Below the pieces are notes generated by a model. It saw only the letters and a program-made list of their open reading frames with translations. It did not search any database and had not been told where the DNA came from. 27,086 nt of DNA from CAZMGG01 sp964565715 (GTDB taxonomy: Bacteria; Planctomycetota; UBA1135; UBA2386): NCBI GenBank assembly GCA_964565715.1, contig CAZMGG010000076.1, positions 1 to 27,086 on the forward strand, written 5' to 3'. The number at the start of each line of letters is the position of its first letter. The first letter of the stretch is position 1. Below are positions 15,369-24,623 of this stretch, in pieces. The position numbers were made by a program, and so were the translations under genes.

Positions 15369-15381
15369 GCGCGTCAGGCGG

Positions 15382-18300
15382 TCACTCGGCGTCCTCGCGC
15401 TCGGCCACCTTGCGCTCGAGGAACTCCACCAGCGGCTTCGGCGAGCGCAGGTGCAGGTCGCGCTGCGGGAAGGCGATCTCGATGCCGTTTGCCTTGAACA
15501 GCCGGTCGATGCGGCCGTGGACGTCGTCCAGCAGGTCGGCGTGCTGGTCGTAGTCCTCGACGAACACGCGCAGTTCCAGGTCGAGCGTGCTGTCGCCGAA
15601 GCCCAGGAACAGGGCCTTCGGGTTGGGCGAGCGCGCGGCGAACGGGCACTCGCGGCCGGCCTGCACCAGCAGCTTCTTGGCCCGGTCGGTGTCGGAGCCG
15701 TAGGCGACGCCGACCTTGACCCGCATTCGCACCAGGCTGTCGGTGAGGGTCCAGTTCACGAACCGGCCGGTGACGAATTCCTTGTTCGGCACCACCAGCT
15801 CCTTGTTGTCGAGGTCGCGCACGGTGGTGGCGCGGATCTTGATCCGCGTGACCTTGCCGAGGAGGTCGCCGACCACCACGATGTCGCCGACGCGCACCGG
15901 CCGCTCGAACAGCAGGATCAGGCCCGACACGAAGTTGGCGAAGATCTCCTGCAGGCCGAAGCCGAGGCCGAGGGAGAGGGCAGCCACCAGCCACTGCACC
16001 TTCGACCAGCCCAGCCCGACGGTGGAGAACGCCAGCACGACGCCGATGGTGAACAGGAGATAGCGGGCCAGCGTGGTGATCGCATGGCGCTCGCCCGGCG
16101 CGATCTTCAGGCGCTGCAGGACGGCCAGTTCGAGGAAGCCCGGCAGGTTGCGCGACGCCACCACCGTGGCGGCCAGCACCAGCAGCGACAGCAGCAGGTC
16201 GGCGAGCGTGATGGCGATGGCCGGATCGACGCTGTTGTCGGTCCAGATGCCGACCTCGCGGAGGATGCCCAGCGCCGGCAGCACGTCGACCCAGATCTGC
16301 CAGGCGCCGATCGCCACCAGCAGGACCAGGGCGCCGCGCAGCATGGCGGTGGTCTGCCGGGCGATGCTGCCCGGATCGAGGGCGACCTCGACCTCGTCCT
16401 CGTCCTCGGGCTCGGTGCCGTCCCGGCCCGCGGCCTTCATCCGCGCGGCGCGGGCGGCCTCCATGCGCGCACGGTTCTGCTGGATCGCCAGCTTGCGCCG
16501 CGCCAGCAGCAGGCCGCGCAGGATCAGGGCATGCACCAGGGCGCCCGACAGCACCAGGGCCACCGTGTACTGCAGCCGACGGGCGAGCTGCAGCGCCGTG
16601 TAGTCGTAGCCGAACGCCGCCAGCCCCAGCAGGACCAGCGAGGTGCCCACCGCCAGCAGGAACCACAGCCGGCGCAGGCGACCGACCAGGGGAGCGTCGC
16701 CGCCGCTGCCGCTGAGCACGCCCGAGGCCGGATGCAGCACGGCCCACAGGAACACCAGCAGCAACAGCAGCAGCGGCAGCAGCAGCACGCGGCCGAGGGA
16801 GCCCAGCCACGAATCGTCGCCGTGGTACTCGAGGGCGCCGAGCGCGAAGGCGAGCGGGAACGCCGCAACGACCAGCAGGACCAGCCAGCGCCGGAACAGG
16901 TGCAGGGTGTTGGCCTGCCACTGGAAGTGCAGCTCGGCGAGGCCACCGCGCCGCACGACCTCGCGCAGGCCGCGCACCAGCATCAGGAAACCGGCGCTGT
17001 GCTGCGCGCCCGCCGCCATCGAACGGCCGAAGTCGCTGCAGTCGGGACTGTTCGCCAGGCCCCAGCCGATCAGCCAGAGGATCACCGGGAACGGGATCGC
17101 CAGCAACGCCGTATCGATCGCCGCCAGCGTGGTGGGGGAGTAGTCGGTGTTGTTGCCGCGGGCGGCCCGTTCGCCATGCACCCGCAGTCGCTGCAGCAGG
17201 CGGCCGCGCAGCGCCAGCAGCAGCAGCATGGCCGTGATCGACAGCAACGGCCACAGGTGTGCCAGCAGGCTGAGCCACAGCGTCCGCACCGTGTCGATCC
17301 ACTCCCGCGGCGAGCCGAGCCAGGCGCCGGCCTCGGCGGCCGCCCCGGTGTCGAGGCTCCACAGCGGCTGTGAGCTGCGGATCCAGAGCACGCGCTCGTT
17401 GATGAACGTGCGGTACTCGTCGGCCAGGGCCAGCACCTGGGCCTGGGTGGCGTCGAGATCATCCAGCAGGAGGAGGTAGCTGCCCCAGCCGCTGCTCAGG
17501 GCGGTGAGGATCTCCAGGCGCTTGTCGAGCAATTCCCTGGCCCGGTCGCGCAGGAGCGCCCGCTCGACCGGATCGTCGAGCAGCGGTGGCGTGTTGTCGA
17601 CCAGCCGATCGAGCAGGCCGGTGTCGTCGACCTGGGCCCGGCGCTGATCCTGCCAGTCGAGAGCCGCCAGCGAGGCCTGGGCCGACAGGCTCTCGTGTTC
17701 ACGGGCGGAGCGGCGGAAGGTCCGCGTCGCGTCCGGCAGCTGGGCGCGGCGCTGCCGCAGCAGGCTGCCGATCGCCTGGGTCGAGCCGGCGCGCTGCACG
17801 CGCTTCTTGACGTCCTCGTACTGCGAGGTGAGTTCGCTCAGCAGGGCCCGGGCCCGCTCCGCCTCCTTCTCGATGCCGAGGCGCGCCTCGGCGACCCGCG
17901 GCAGTTCGGCGGCGATCCGGGCGTTGCCGGACGCCAGCTCCGCCAGCAGCGGGTGGTCACGCCGGGCCTGTTCGGCGGCGGCCTGGGCGGCGGCCTGCTC
18001 GGCGGCGGCCTCCGCCGCGCGGCGTTCCTGGACGATGGTCTGCCAGGCCTCGGCCTGGGCCTTGGCGGCGGCGGCGGTGCGCGCCGCCAGGTCGCGTCGG
18101 GCCACCAGCAGCTCGTCGCGGGCCTCATAGCTCAGCAGTTCGTTCTCGAGGGCGGCGATCTCGGCGGTGAGCAGGCGTCGTTCGGCGGCGAGCCGTAGCC
18201 GGCGCGCCTCCAGCAGGCGTGGCTCCACGCCCTCGGCGGGCACCGCGGCCGGCAATCCGTCGAGGGTCTTGCGCGCCTCGGCCAGCCTGGCCGGGATCTG

Positions 18301-18762
18301 CGAGCGGCGGACCGTGCGCCGATCGGCCTCCTGTTCCAGGGTGTTGACGTCCTTCTGCGCGGTCTGCCAGGCGAGCTGGGCCTCGGCCAGCCTCGGCTCC
18401 AGGTCACGTACCTTGGCGCCCTCGGCGACCACCGGCGCCGGCGGCGCCTGCAGGTCGGCGATCTGCTGGCGCACCTGGGCGAGCCGGGCCGGCGCACCAT
18501 CCTTCTCGACGAGAGCGGCGGCCGCCTGCGCGGCGAACGCATCGCCGTCGCGGGTGTGTTCGATGGCCCGCGTGAGGGCGTCGACGATCGGCGCCCGCTG
18601 CTCCTCGGTGAGGGTCGCGTCGTTCTTCAGGCCGTCGAGGCGCGCCTGCAGCGAGGCGACGGTCTCCTGCGGGGTGGCCGGCGCCGGCTTCGGCGGGTCC
18701 TGGGCAGGCGGCTGCGCCGCGAGGCCGAGGGCCAGGAAGGCGGCGAGCAGGACGCGGAGCAC
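15382..18762 (-). CDS. MscK/KefA-type mechanosensitive channel
   Basis: A 1126-residue protein with GTG start 18762, close in length to E. coli MscK (about 1120). A TATACT -10-like box at 18793-18788 rules out the longer ATG form at 18825; TTG 18777 is an alternative start. An N-terminal signal peptide (L-R-V-L-L-A-A-F-L-A-L-G-L-A-A-Q) is followed by a ~450-residue periplasmic coiled-coil region rich in Ala, Glu, Gln and Arg. About ten hydrophobic helices follow, then the MscS core: pore helix with L-S-L-G-L-G-F-G-L-Q-E-I-F-A-N-F-V-S-G, and beta domain F-E-R-P-V-R-V-G-D-I-V, with V-P-N-K-E-F-V and N-W-T-L-T-D. A cytoplasmic loop carries an acidic stretch (E-P-E-D-E-D-E-V-E-V). The channel releases solutes on membrane tension during osmotic downshock. 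It is monocistronic and divergent from the sulfatase gene. Confidence 0.9.
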   Translation of the reverse strand: MLRVLLAAFLALGLAAQPPAQDPPKPAPATPQETVASLQARLDGLKNDATLTEEQRAPIVDALTRAIEHTRDGDAFAAQAAAALVEKDGAPARLAQVRQQIADLQAPPAPVVAEGAKVRDLEPRLAEAQLAWQTAQKDVNTLEQEADRRTVRRSQIPARLAEARKTLDGLPAAVPAEGVEPRLLEARRLRLAAERRLLTAEIAALENELLSYEARDELLVARRDLAARTAAAAKAQAEAWQTIVQERRAAEAAAEQAAAQAAAEQARRDHPLLAELASGNARIAAELPRVAEARLGIEKEAERARALLSELTSQYEDVKKRVQRAGSTQAIGSLLRQRRAQLPDATRTFRRSAREHESLSAQASLAALDWQDQRRAQVDDTGLLDRLVDNTPPLLDDPVERALLRDRARELLDKRLEILTALSSGWGSYLLLLDDLDATQAQVLALADEYRTFINERVLWIRSSQPLWSLDTGAAAEAGAWLGSPREWIDTVRTLWLSLLAHLWPLLSITAMLLLLALRGRLLQRLRVHGERAARGNNTDYSPTTLAAIDTALLAIPFPVILWLIGWGLANSPDCSDFGRSMAAGAQHSAGFLMLVRGLREVVRRGGLAELHFQWQANTLHLFRRWLVLLVVAAFPLAFALGALEYHGDDSWLGSLGRVLLLPLLLLLLVFLWAVLHPASGVLSGSGGDAPLVGRLRRLWFLLAVGTSLVLLGLAAFGYDYTALQLARRLQYTVALVLSGALVHALILRGLLLARRKLAIQQNRARMEAARAARMKAAGRDGTEPEDEDEVEVALDPGSIARQTTAMLRGALVLLVAIGAWQIWVDVLPALGILREVGIWTDNSVDPAIAITLADLLLSLLVLAATVVASRNLPGFLELAVLQRLKIAPGERHAITTLARYLLFTIGVVLAFSTVGLGWSKVQWLVAALSLGLGFGLQEIFANFVSGLILLFERPVRVGDIVVVGDLLGKVTRIKIRATTVRDLDNKELVVPNKEFVTGRFVNWTLTDSLVRMRVKVGVAYGSDTDRAKKLLVQAGRECPFAARSPNPKALFLGFGDSTLDLELRVFVEDYDQHADLLDDVHGRIDRLFKANGIEIAFPQRDLHLRSPKPLVEFLERKVAEREDAE

Positions 18763-18787
18763 GGGGGGCGAGGCCAAGTGGACGCCG

Positions 18788-18793
18788 AGTATA
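18788..18793 (-). promoter_or_regulatory. -10-like element TATACT for the mscK-type gene
   Basis: Minus-strand TATACT, the best -10 match in the window, ending 25 nt before GTG 18762 (10 nt before TTG 18777). No good -35 is visible upstream. It lies within 40 nt of the oppositely directed sulfatase promoter element. Confidence 0.45.
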
Positions 18794-18819
18794 GGCGCGC
18801 GCGAGCCGAGGCCCGCACC

Positions 18820-18825
18820 TAGCAT
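18820..18825 (+). promoter_or_regulatory. -10-like element TAGCAT for the sulfatase gene
   Basis: TAGCAT ends 6 nt before ATG 18832, so transcription could begin at or next to the start codon (leaderless). No Shine-Dalgarno is present. It is part of the shared divergent control region with the mscK-type gene. Confidence 0.35.
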
Positions 18826-18831
18826 GGGGCG

Positions 18832-20271
18832 ATGCTCCGTCCCGCGTGGCTTGTCGTGCTCGTCGTTTGCGTCGTGCCTGCCGTGGCCCAGGAGTCGCAT
18901 CGCTCGCGCCCCAACGTGATCGTGGTCCTGGCCGACGACCTCGGCTACGGCGAACTGGGCTGCTACGGCCAGGAGCGGATCAAGACCCCCAACCTGGACC
19001 GGATCGCCACCGAGGGCGTGCGCTTCACCGACTTCTATGCCGGCAATCCGGTCTGCGCGACGTCGCGCTGCGTGCTCTTGACCGGCAAGCACACCGGCCA
19101 CGCCTTCATCCGCGACAACCACGAGCTCGGCCGGGACGTCGAGGGGCAGATGCCGTTGCCGGCCGGCACCGTGACCCTCCCCGGCCTGCTGCAGCAGAAC
19201 GGCTACGCCACCGCCTGCGTCGGCAAATGGGGCCTCGGCCCGGCGGGATCCGAGGGCGCGCCCGGCAACCACGGCTTCGACCTGTTCTTCGGCTACCTCT
19301 GCCAGAAGCAGGCCCACAACTACTACCCGACCCATCTCTGGCGGAACGAGCAGAAGGTCGTCTACGAGGGCAATACGCCGCGGCAGCGCAAGGAGGCGGT
19401 CTACGCCTGCGACGCCATGCTGACCGAGACCCTGGGCTGGCTGCGGGCCCGGAAGGGCAGGGACCAGCCGTTCTTCCTCTACTACGCCTCGCCGATCCCG
19501 CACCTGGCCCTGCAGATCCCGGCGGCGGAGCTGGCGGCCTACGACGGCGCCTTCGACGATCCGCCCTACGACGGCAAGAAGGGCTACCTGCCGCACCCGC
19601 GGCCGCGGGCCGCCTATGCCGCGATGATCTCGCGGCTCGACCGGGAGGTCGGCGAGATCCTCGCCTGCCTGGACGAGATCGGCGCCGCAAGCGACACCCT
19701 GGTGCTGTTCACCAGCGACAACGGCGCCACCTACACCGGCGGCGCCGACACCGGGTTCTTCCAGAGCAACGGCGCCCTGTCGGGCCGCAAGGGCCAGCTC
19801 CAGGAGGGCGGCATCCGCGTGCCCACCCTGGCCTGGTGGCCAGGCCGGATCGCGCCCGGCCGCACCAGCGGCTGGATCGGACACGGCATGGACGTGATGC
19901 CGACGGTGCTGGCGGCGGCCGGCGTCGCCGCGCCCTCGGACCTGGACGGCATCAGCTTCCTGCCGCTGCTCACCGGCGAAGGCGTCCAGCCGGATCACAC
20001 CCACCTCTACTGGGAGTTCCCGGGCTACGGCTACCAGCAGGCCGTCCGCATGGGCCGCTGGAAGGGCCTCCGGCAGCGGATGGGCAGGGGCACGGTCCCG
20101 ACCCGTCTCTACGACCTGCAGGAAGACCTCGCGGAGACCACCGATGTCGCGGCAGCGCACCCCGAGGTCCTGGCGCGGATCGAGGAGCTGTTCCGGACCT
20201 CGCGCACGCCGTCCAAGGAGTTCCCCTTCCCCGCCCTGGACGGGGTGCCGGCAGGCGACCGCGACCGGTAA
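18832..20271 (+). CDS. Secreted sulfatase (arylsulfatase A-like)
   Basis: A 479-residue protein with a signal peptide (residues ~1-22, ending A-V-A-Q). Family S1 sulfatase features in order: metal ligands in V-L-A-D35-D36-L-G-Y-G-E-L-G-C-Y-G; the maturation site at C75-A-T-S-R79 followed by L-L-T-G-K-H-T-G-H-A; G-K-W-G-L-G; the Y-Y-P-T-H-L-W block; and T-S-D-N-G-A-T-Y as further metal ligands. Sulfatases hydrolyse sulfate esters, here probably of a polysaccharide, after conversion of the Cys to formylglycine. The consensus for that conversion is C-x-P/A-x-R, so threonine at the third position is unusual. No formylglycine-generating enzyme or anSME gene is in the window. A lipoprotein gene follows 62 nt downstream. 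Confidence 0.92.
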   Translation: MLRPAWLVVLVVCVVPAVAQESHRSRPNVIVVLADDLGYGELGCYGQERIKTPNLDRIATEGVRFTDFYAGNPVCATSRCVLLTGKHTGHAFIRDNHELGRDVEGQMPLPAGTVTLPGLLQQNGYATACVGKWGLGPAGSEGAPGNHGFDLFFGYLCQKQAHNYYPTHLWRNEQKVVYEGNTPRQRKEAVYACDAMLTETLGWLRARKGRDQPFFLYYASPIPHLALQIPAAELAAYDGAFDDPPYDGKKGYLPHPRPRAAYAAMISRLDREVGEILACLDEIGAASDTLVLFTSDNGATYTGGADTGFFQSNGALSGRKGQLQEGGIRVPTLAWWPGRIAPGRTSGWIGHGMDVMPTVLAAAGVAAPSDLDGISFLPLLTGEGVQPDHTHLYWEFPGYGYQQAVRMGRWKGLRQRMGRGTVPTRLYDLQEDLAETTDVAAAHPEVLARIEELFRTSRTPSKEFPFPALDGVPAGDRDR

Positions 20272-20333
20272 CCTGGGGGCCGGCCACGGCGGGTCGCAAC
20301 CCGGCGGCCCGGTGGCCGCTGCGGCGCCCTGCC

Positions 20334-21359
20334 ATGAAGCACCTCGCCCGTTCCGTTCTCTGCCTCCTGCTGGCGCTCCTGTCCGGCTGCCTCGAGTTCG
20401 ACTCCCAGGAGGTCGTCATCCATTACGACCCGCAGAAGGACCAGATCGACGCCCTGTTCCTCTATCGCGGGCTCTACGCCGAGGGCGCCAGCGCCGGCAA
20501 GGAGGGCACCATGGAGAAGGTGCTGCGGGATCTGGACCAGGCCCTGGCCCGCGGCGAGTTCGCCTTCTGGTGCAACTGGCCGTTCGCGGTGGACCCGACC
20601 AAGACCAAGGGCCCAGCCGCCGGTCTGCTGCCGCACGTGGAGGTCGAGACGGGTGGCCTGTTCACCGATCCGAAGGGCGTCCTGTGCGGCTACCAGTTCG
20701 TGCGGGTGAAGGGCGCCAAGGACTTCCTCGGCAAGCTCAACATGTTGCTGGAAATAGGCTTACAAGCGGGGATCGCGGGCGGCATCGATGCCTACGGCCC
20801 CGATCACAAGCTCGACGGGGACACCCGCGACCTGGTCCGCGAGTTCCTTCGCGACGGCCAGAAGCTGCTCACCCTGGAGCCCGGCCGGATCGTCCTGCGG
20901 GCGCCGTGCAGCGCCGCCGACCACGCCTGGCTGAAGGACCAGGTGGCCACCCACCTGCGGGTGAACGTGCGCGGCGAGGTGCTGAACGAGGCAGTGCGGC
21001 AGCGGCTGGCGGCGGGGGAGGAGGGCATCGACCTGGATGCGATCATGGTCCCGGCCCGCGACCTGGACGGGGCGCTGCAGCGGTCGCCGAGCTTCCGCTT
21101 CTTCTGGGAGAACGACATCTCGATCCAGCGCGACCCGGAGCTGACCACGGTGACCCTCGGGGTGGCCGGCCAGCCGGACCTGCGGATCCGCAAGGCCAGC
21201 GACGGCGCCTACGGCGAGTCCCTGCTGGCCGCCCTCCGGGAACGGGGCGACAGGATCGAGGCGGGGGTGCCCGACCAGGAGATCGAGCGCCGGTTCGCCG
21301 CGTTCCGGGAGCGCGAGGCGGTGCTGCCGCCGGAGCTGGCGGCGCTGCGCGCGAAGTGA
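20334..21359 (+). CDS. Predicted lipoprotein of unknown function
   Basis: A 341-residue protein starting at ATG 20334, with a basic N-terminus (M-K-H-L-A-R-S), hydrophobic core and lipobox L-L-S-G-C, so it should be lipidated at Cys 19. The mature part opens with L-E-F-D-S-Q-E-V-V-I-H-Y-D, which resembles a lipoprotein type I associate with planctomycetes, and continues as a mixed alpha/beta soluble domain with paired aromatic segments (F-A-F-W-C-N-W-P-F and F-R-F-F-W-E-N). No catalytic motif is evident. It lies downstream of the sulfatase on the same strand and may share its transcript. A strong hairpin follows the stop. Function not known. Confidence 0.8.
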   Translation: MKHLARSVLCLLLALLSGCLEFDSQEVVIHYDPQKDQIDALFLYRGLYAEGASAGKEGTMEKVLRDLDQALARGEFAFWCNWPFAVDPTKTKGPAAGLLPHVEVETGGLFTDPKGVLCGYQFVRVKGAKDFLGKLNMLLEIGLQAGIAGGIDAYGPDHKLDGDTRDLVREFLRDGQKLLTLEPGRIVLRAPCSAADHAWLKDQVATHLRVNVRGEVLNEAVRQRLAAGEEGIDLDAIMVPARDLDGALQRSPSFRFFWENDISIQRDPELTTVTLGVAGQPDLRIRKASDGAYGESLLAALRERGDRIEAGVPDQEIERRFAAFREREAVLPPELAALRAK

Positions 21360-21375
21360 GCGACCCGGCGGGAGG

Positions 21376-21400
21376 CCCCGGATTCCGCGGGAATTCGGGG
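21376..21400 (+). terminator. Hairpin after the lipoprotein gene
   Basis: An 11-bp stem (21376-21386 with 21390-21400, one G-T wobble) around a 3-nt GCG loop, 16 nt after the lipoprotein stop. No T-run follows. It separates the sulfatase/lipoprotein unit from the promoter of the next gene and is likely an intrinsic-type terminator. Confidence 0.55.
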
Positions 21401-21423
21401 CAGAACGCCGACGCACAGGGAGC

Positions 21424-21429
21424 TAGACT
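21424..21429 (+). promoter_or_regulatory. -10-like element TAGACT for the histone-like gene
   Basis: TAGACT preceded by GC, ending 10 nt before ATG 21440; no Shine-Dalgarno is evident. It fits the T-A-S-N-N-T element seen before other genes here. Confidence 0.35.
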
Positions 21430-21439
21430 CCCGCGCGTC

Positions 21440-21832
21440 ATGAGCAAGAAGCGCAACCAAGTCACTTCCCCGGTCACCGAGTCCACCAACCCCACCACCA
21501 CCACCGCGAGCATCGCCAGCACGGCGACCATCGAGCCGACGGTCACGGCGACGCCGGGCACCGCGGTCGAGCTGCCCGCCACCGCCGCCGCGCCGGTCAC
21601 CATGCCGACGCGCAAGAGCAAGCCACGCGGCAAGGCCAAGGCCAAGCCCGCTGCGAAGAGCAAGGCGAAGGCGAAGCCGGCGAGCAAGGCCAAGGGCAAG
21701 CCCGCCAAGGCCACCGCGAGCAAGAGCGGCAAGCGCCCGCTGAAGGCCGCCGCCAAGAGCAAGACCGCCGCGAAGGGCAAGACGAAGAAGGCCACCGCCA
21801 AGGCCCGCCCGGTCGCGAAGAAGAAGAAGTGA
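21440..21832 (+). CDS. Lys/Ala-rich histone H1-like DNA-binding protein
   Basis: A 130-residue protein starting at ATG 21440. Residues 1-55 are Thr/Ala/Val-rich and almost uncharged apart from K-K-R at the start; residues ~56-130 are lysine and alanine with Pro, Gly and Ser, built of imperfect P-A-K-A/A-K-S-K-A-K-type repeats and ending P-V-A-K-K-K-K. Such tails resemble eukaryotic histone H1 and bacterial H1-like proteins (AlgP, Hc1, BphA-type), which bind DNA non-specifically and compact the nucleoid. There is no structured domain to support a more specific call. It is a single-gene unit, bounded by an upstream hairpin and a separate promoter-like element before the next gene. Confidence 0.75.
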   Translation: MSKKRNQVTSPVTESTNPTTTTASIASTATIEPTVTATPGTAVELPATAAAPVTMPTRKSKPRGKAKAKPAAKSKAKAKPASKAKGKPAKATASKSGKRPLKAAAKSKTAAKGKTKKATAKARPVAKKKK

Positions 21833-21843
21833 TCCCGTCGAAG

Positions 21844-21849
21844 TAGCAT
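21844..21849 (+). promoter_or_regulatory. -10-like element TAGCAT for the glycosyltransferase gene
   Basis: TAGCAT within the 28-nt space after the histone-like gene, ending 11 nt before ATG 21861. No Shine-Dalgarno is seen. Confidence 0.35.
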
Positions 21850-21860
21850 CGCCCGCGGCG

Positions 21861-23189
21861 ATGGACGTCCTGCACGTGCTGCACCAGTTTCCGCCCGACA
21901 CCCGGGGCGGATCCGAGAGCTACGTGCGGGACGTCGTGCTGTACCAGCGCGCGCATGGCGTCGATGCCCAGGTGCTGAGCGGCACCATGCAGCCCCGGCC
22001 GCAGGTCGGCGTCGAACGGCGTGACGTCGACGGCATCCCGGTGCATCGCCTGCACCGCGCCGACCTCTACTTCGACCATCACGCGGTGGCGTGGAACGCC
22101 GAGGTCTCGGCCCTCTACGCCGACCTGCTGCGGCGCTGGCGGCCACGCGTCGTGCACCTGCATCACTGGGTGCGGCTCAGCAGCGACCTGGTGGCGGTGG
22201 CGCACGGCCTCGGCATTCCGACGGTGGTGACGCTGCACGACTTCTACACGTCGTGCCCGCGCGCCTTCCGCATGCGCAAGGACAGCGCCGCCTGCCGCCG
22301 GCCGCTGTCGCCGGCGAGCTGCCGCGACTGCGTGCCGAAGTACGGTGACGAGGGGTCCGCCGAGCTCGACGAGGGCATCGCCCTGTTCGCCGATGGCTAC
22401 CGCAGCGAACTGGCGCTGGCAGCCGCCGTGCTGGTGACGGTGGGCAGCACCGCCGACCTGCTGGCGGCCAGCACCGGCACGCCACGGGCTCGCTATCGCG
22501 TGCTGTCGCTCGGCTACCGCCGCCGCTTCGGCGGCGCGCCGCCGCTGCCGGAACCCGCCGCCGGCGAGACCTTCCGCTTCGCCTACTGGGGCAGCGTCGG
22601 CGCCCACAAGGGCATCGACGTGCTGCTGGCGGCTTTCGCTCATCTGCGCCAGCCCGGCGTCGACGCCGAACTGCACGTGCTGGGCGACCTGGCGACCCCC
22701 GAACTCGCCGCGGCGCTCCGCCAGCAGGCCTCCGGCCTGCCGGTCACGTTCCACGGGCCTTTCACCCCTGCCGAACTGCGAAGGGTGGCCCCGCACGCCG
22801 GCGTGTTCCCCAGCACCTGCCTCGAGACCTTCGGCATCGTGCTGGACGAGTGCTTCGAGCTGGGCCTGCCGGCGATCGTCAGCGACCACGGCGCGCTGCC
22901 GGAACGGGCCGCCGGCGGCGGCCTGCGGGTGCCGCCGGGCGACGCCGCGGCGCTCGCCGAGGCGATGGCGCGCCTCGTTGCCGAGCCGGCGCTGCGGGCC
23001 CGCCTCCGCGCCGCCCGCCCGGCCCTGCCGCCGGAGCTGCCGGCCCACTGCGCCGAGTTGGCGGCGATCTACGCCGCGGCGACACCGGGCCAGGGTGCGG
23101 CGTTGCCCGGCGCGCGGCGGCTGGCGTTCGCGGCCCTGCAGCAGGCGACTGCCGCGCGCCGCGTCTGGCCGCCCGGCGGGCCGCGCTAG
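21861..23189 (+). CDS. Family 4 glycosyltransferase
   Basis: A 442-residue GT-B fold protein. The N-terminal domain opens with V-L-H-V-L-H-Q-F-P-P-D-T-R-G-G-S-E, the acceptor-side glycine-rich loop. It has H-L-H-H-W-V-R and L-H-D-F-Y-T-S-C-P-R, followed by a Cys insert (C-P-R, A-A-C, S-C-R-D-C) common in GT4 members. The C-terminal domain has W-G-S-V-G-A-H-K-G-I-D-V-L-L-A-A-F and the retaining-enzyme E-x7-E motif in L-E-T-F-G-I-V-L-D-E, then P-A-I-V-S-D-H-G-A-L-P-E. It transfers a sugar from a nucleotide donor, probably in polysaccharide or glycan synthesis in the cytoplasm. There are no transmembrane segments and no polysaccharide cluster around it. Donor and acceptor cannot be told from the sequence. 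Confidence 0.9.
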   Translation: MDVLHVLHQFPPDTRGGSESYVRDVVLYQRAHGVDAQVLSGTMQPRPQVGVERRDVDGIPVHRLHRADLYFDHHAVAWNAEVSALYADLLRRWRPRVVHLHHWVRLSSDLVAVAHGLGIPTVVTLHDFYTSCPRAFRMRKDSAACRRPLSPASCRDCVPKYGDEGSAELDEGIALFADGYRSELALAAAVLVTVGSTADLLAASTGTPRARYRVLSLGYRRRFGGAPPLPEPAAGETFRFAYWGSVGAHKGIDVLLAAFAHLRQPGVDAELHVLGDLATPELAAALRQQASGLPVTFHGPFTPAELRRVAPHAGVFPSTCLETFGIVLDECFELGLPAIVSDHGALPERAAGGGLRVPPGDAAALAEAMARLVAEPALRARLRAARPALPPELPAHCAELAAIYAAATPGQGAALPGARRLAFAALQQATAARRVWPPGGPR

Positions 23190-23191
23190 AG

Positions 23192-23215
23192 GCGACGCGT
23201 CGCTGGCGCTACACT
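23192..23215 (+). promoter_or_regulatory. icd promoter region with 12-bp palindrome
   Basis: A perfect 12-bp palindrome GCGACGCGTCGC (23192-23203) lies 6 nt upstream of the -10-like TACACT (23210-23215). It would sit over the -35/spacer region and could bind a dimeric repressor. The start codon is 43 nt past the hexamer, a longer leader than for the neighbouring genes. Confidence 0.4.
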
Positions 23216-23258
23216 GCCGGCCCTTTTCCCCGACCCCAACCGCGGCGAGACCCCAGCG

Positions 23259-24557
<1,299 letters not shown>

Positions 24558-24584
24558 GTCGGGGCGAGCGGCTCACGCTGCAGC

Positions 24585-24617
24585 GCAGACTGCCCGCGAA
24601 AGCGGGCAGTCTGCTTT
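24585..24617 (+). terminator. Strong intrinsic terminator after icd
   Basis: A perfect 13-bp GC-rich stem (24585-24597 with 24602-24614), GAAA tetraloop (24598-24601) and TTT at 24615-24617, lying 27 nt after the icd stop and 6 nt from the end of the convergent gene. It probably stops both transcripts, although only the plus strand has a short T-run. Confidence 0.85.
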
Positions 24618-24623
24618 GCGGGC

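Noticed and set aside
18763..20160. N-terminal extension of the mscK-type gene through the sulfatase locus
   Set aside because: The extension is antisense to a clear sulfatase gene and lies upstream of a good -10 box; the signal peptide begins at 18762 or 18777.
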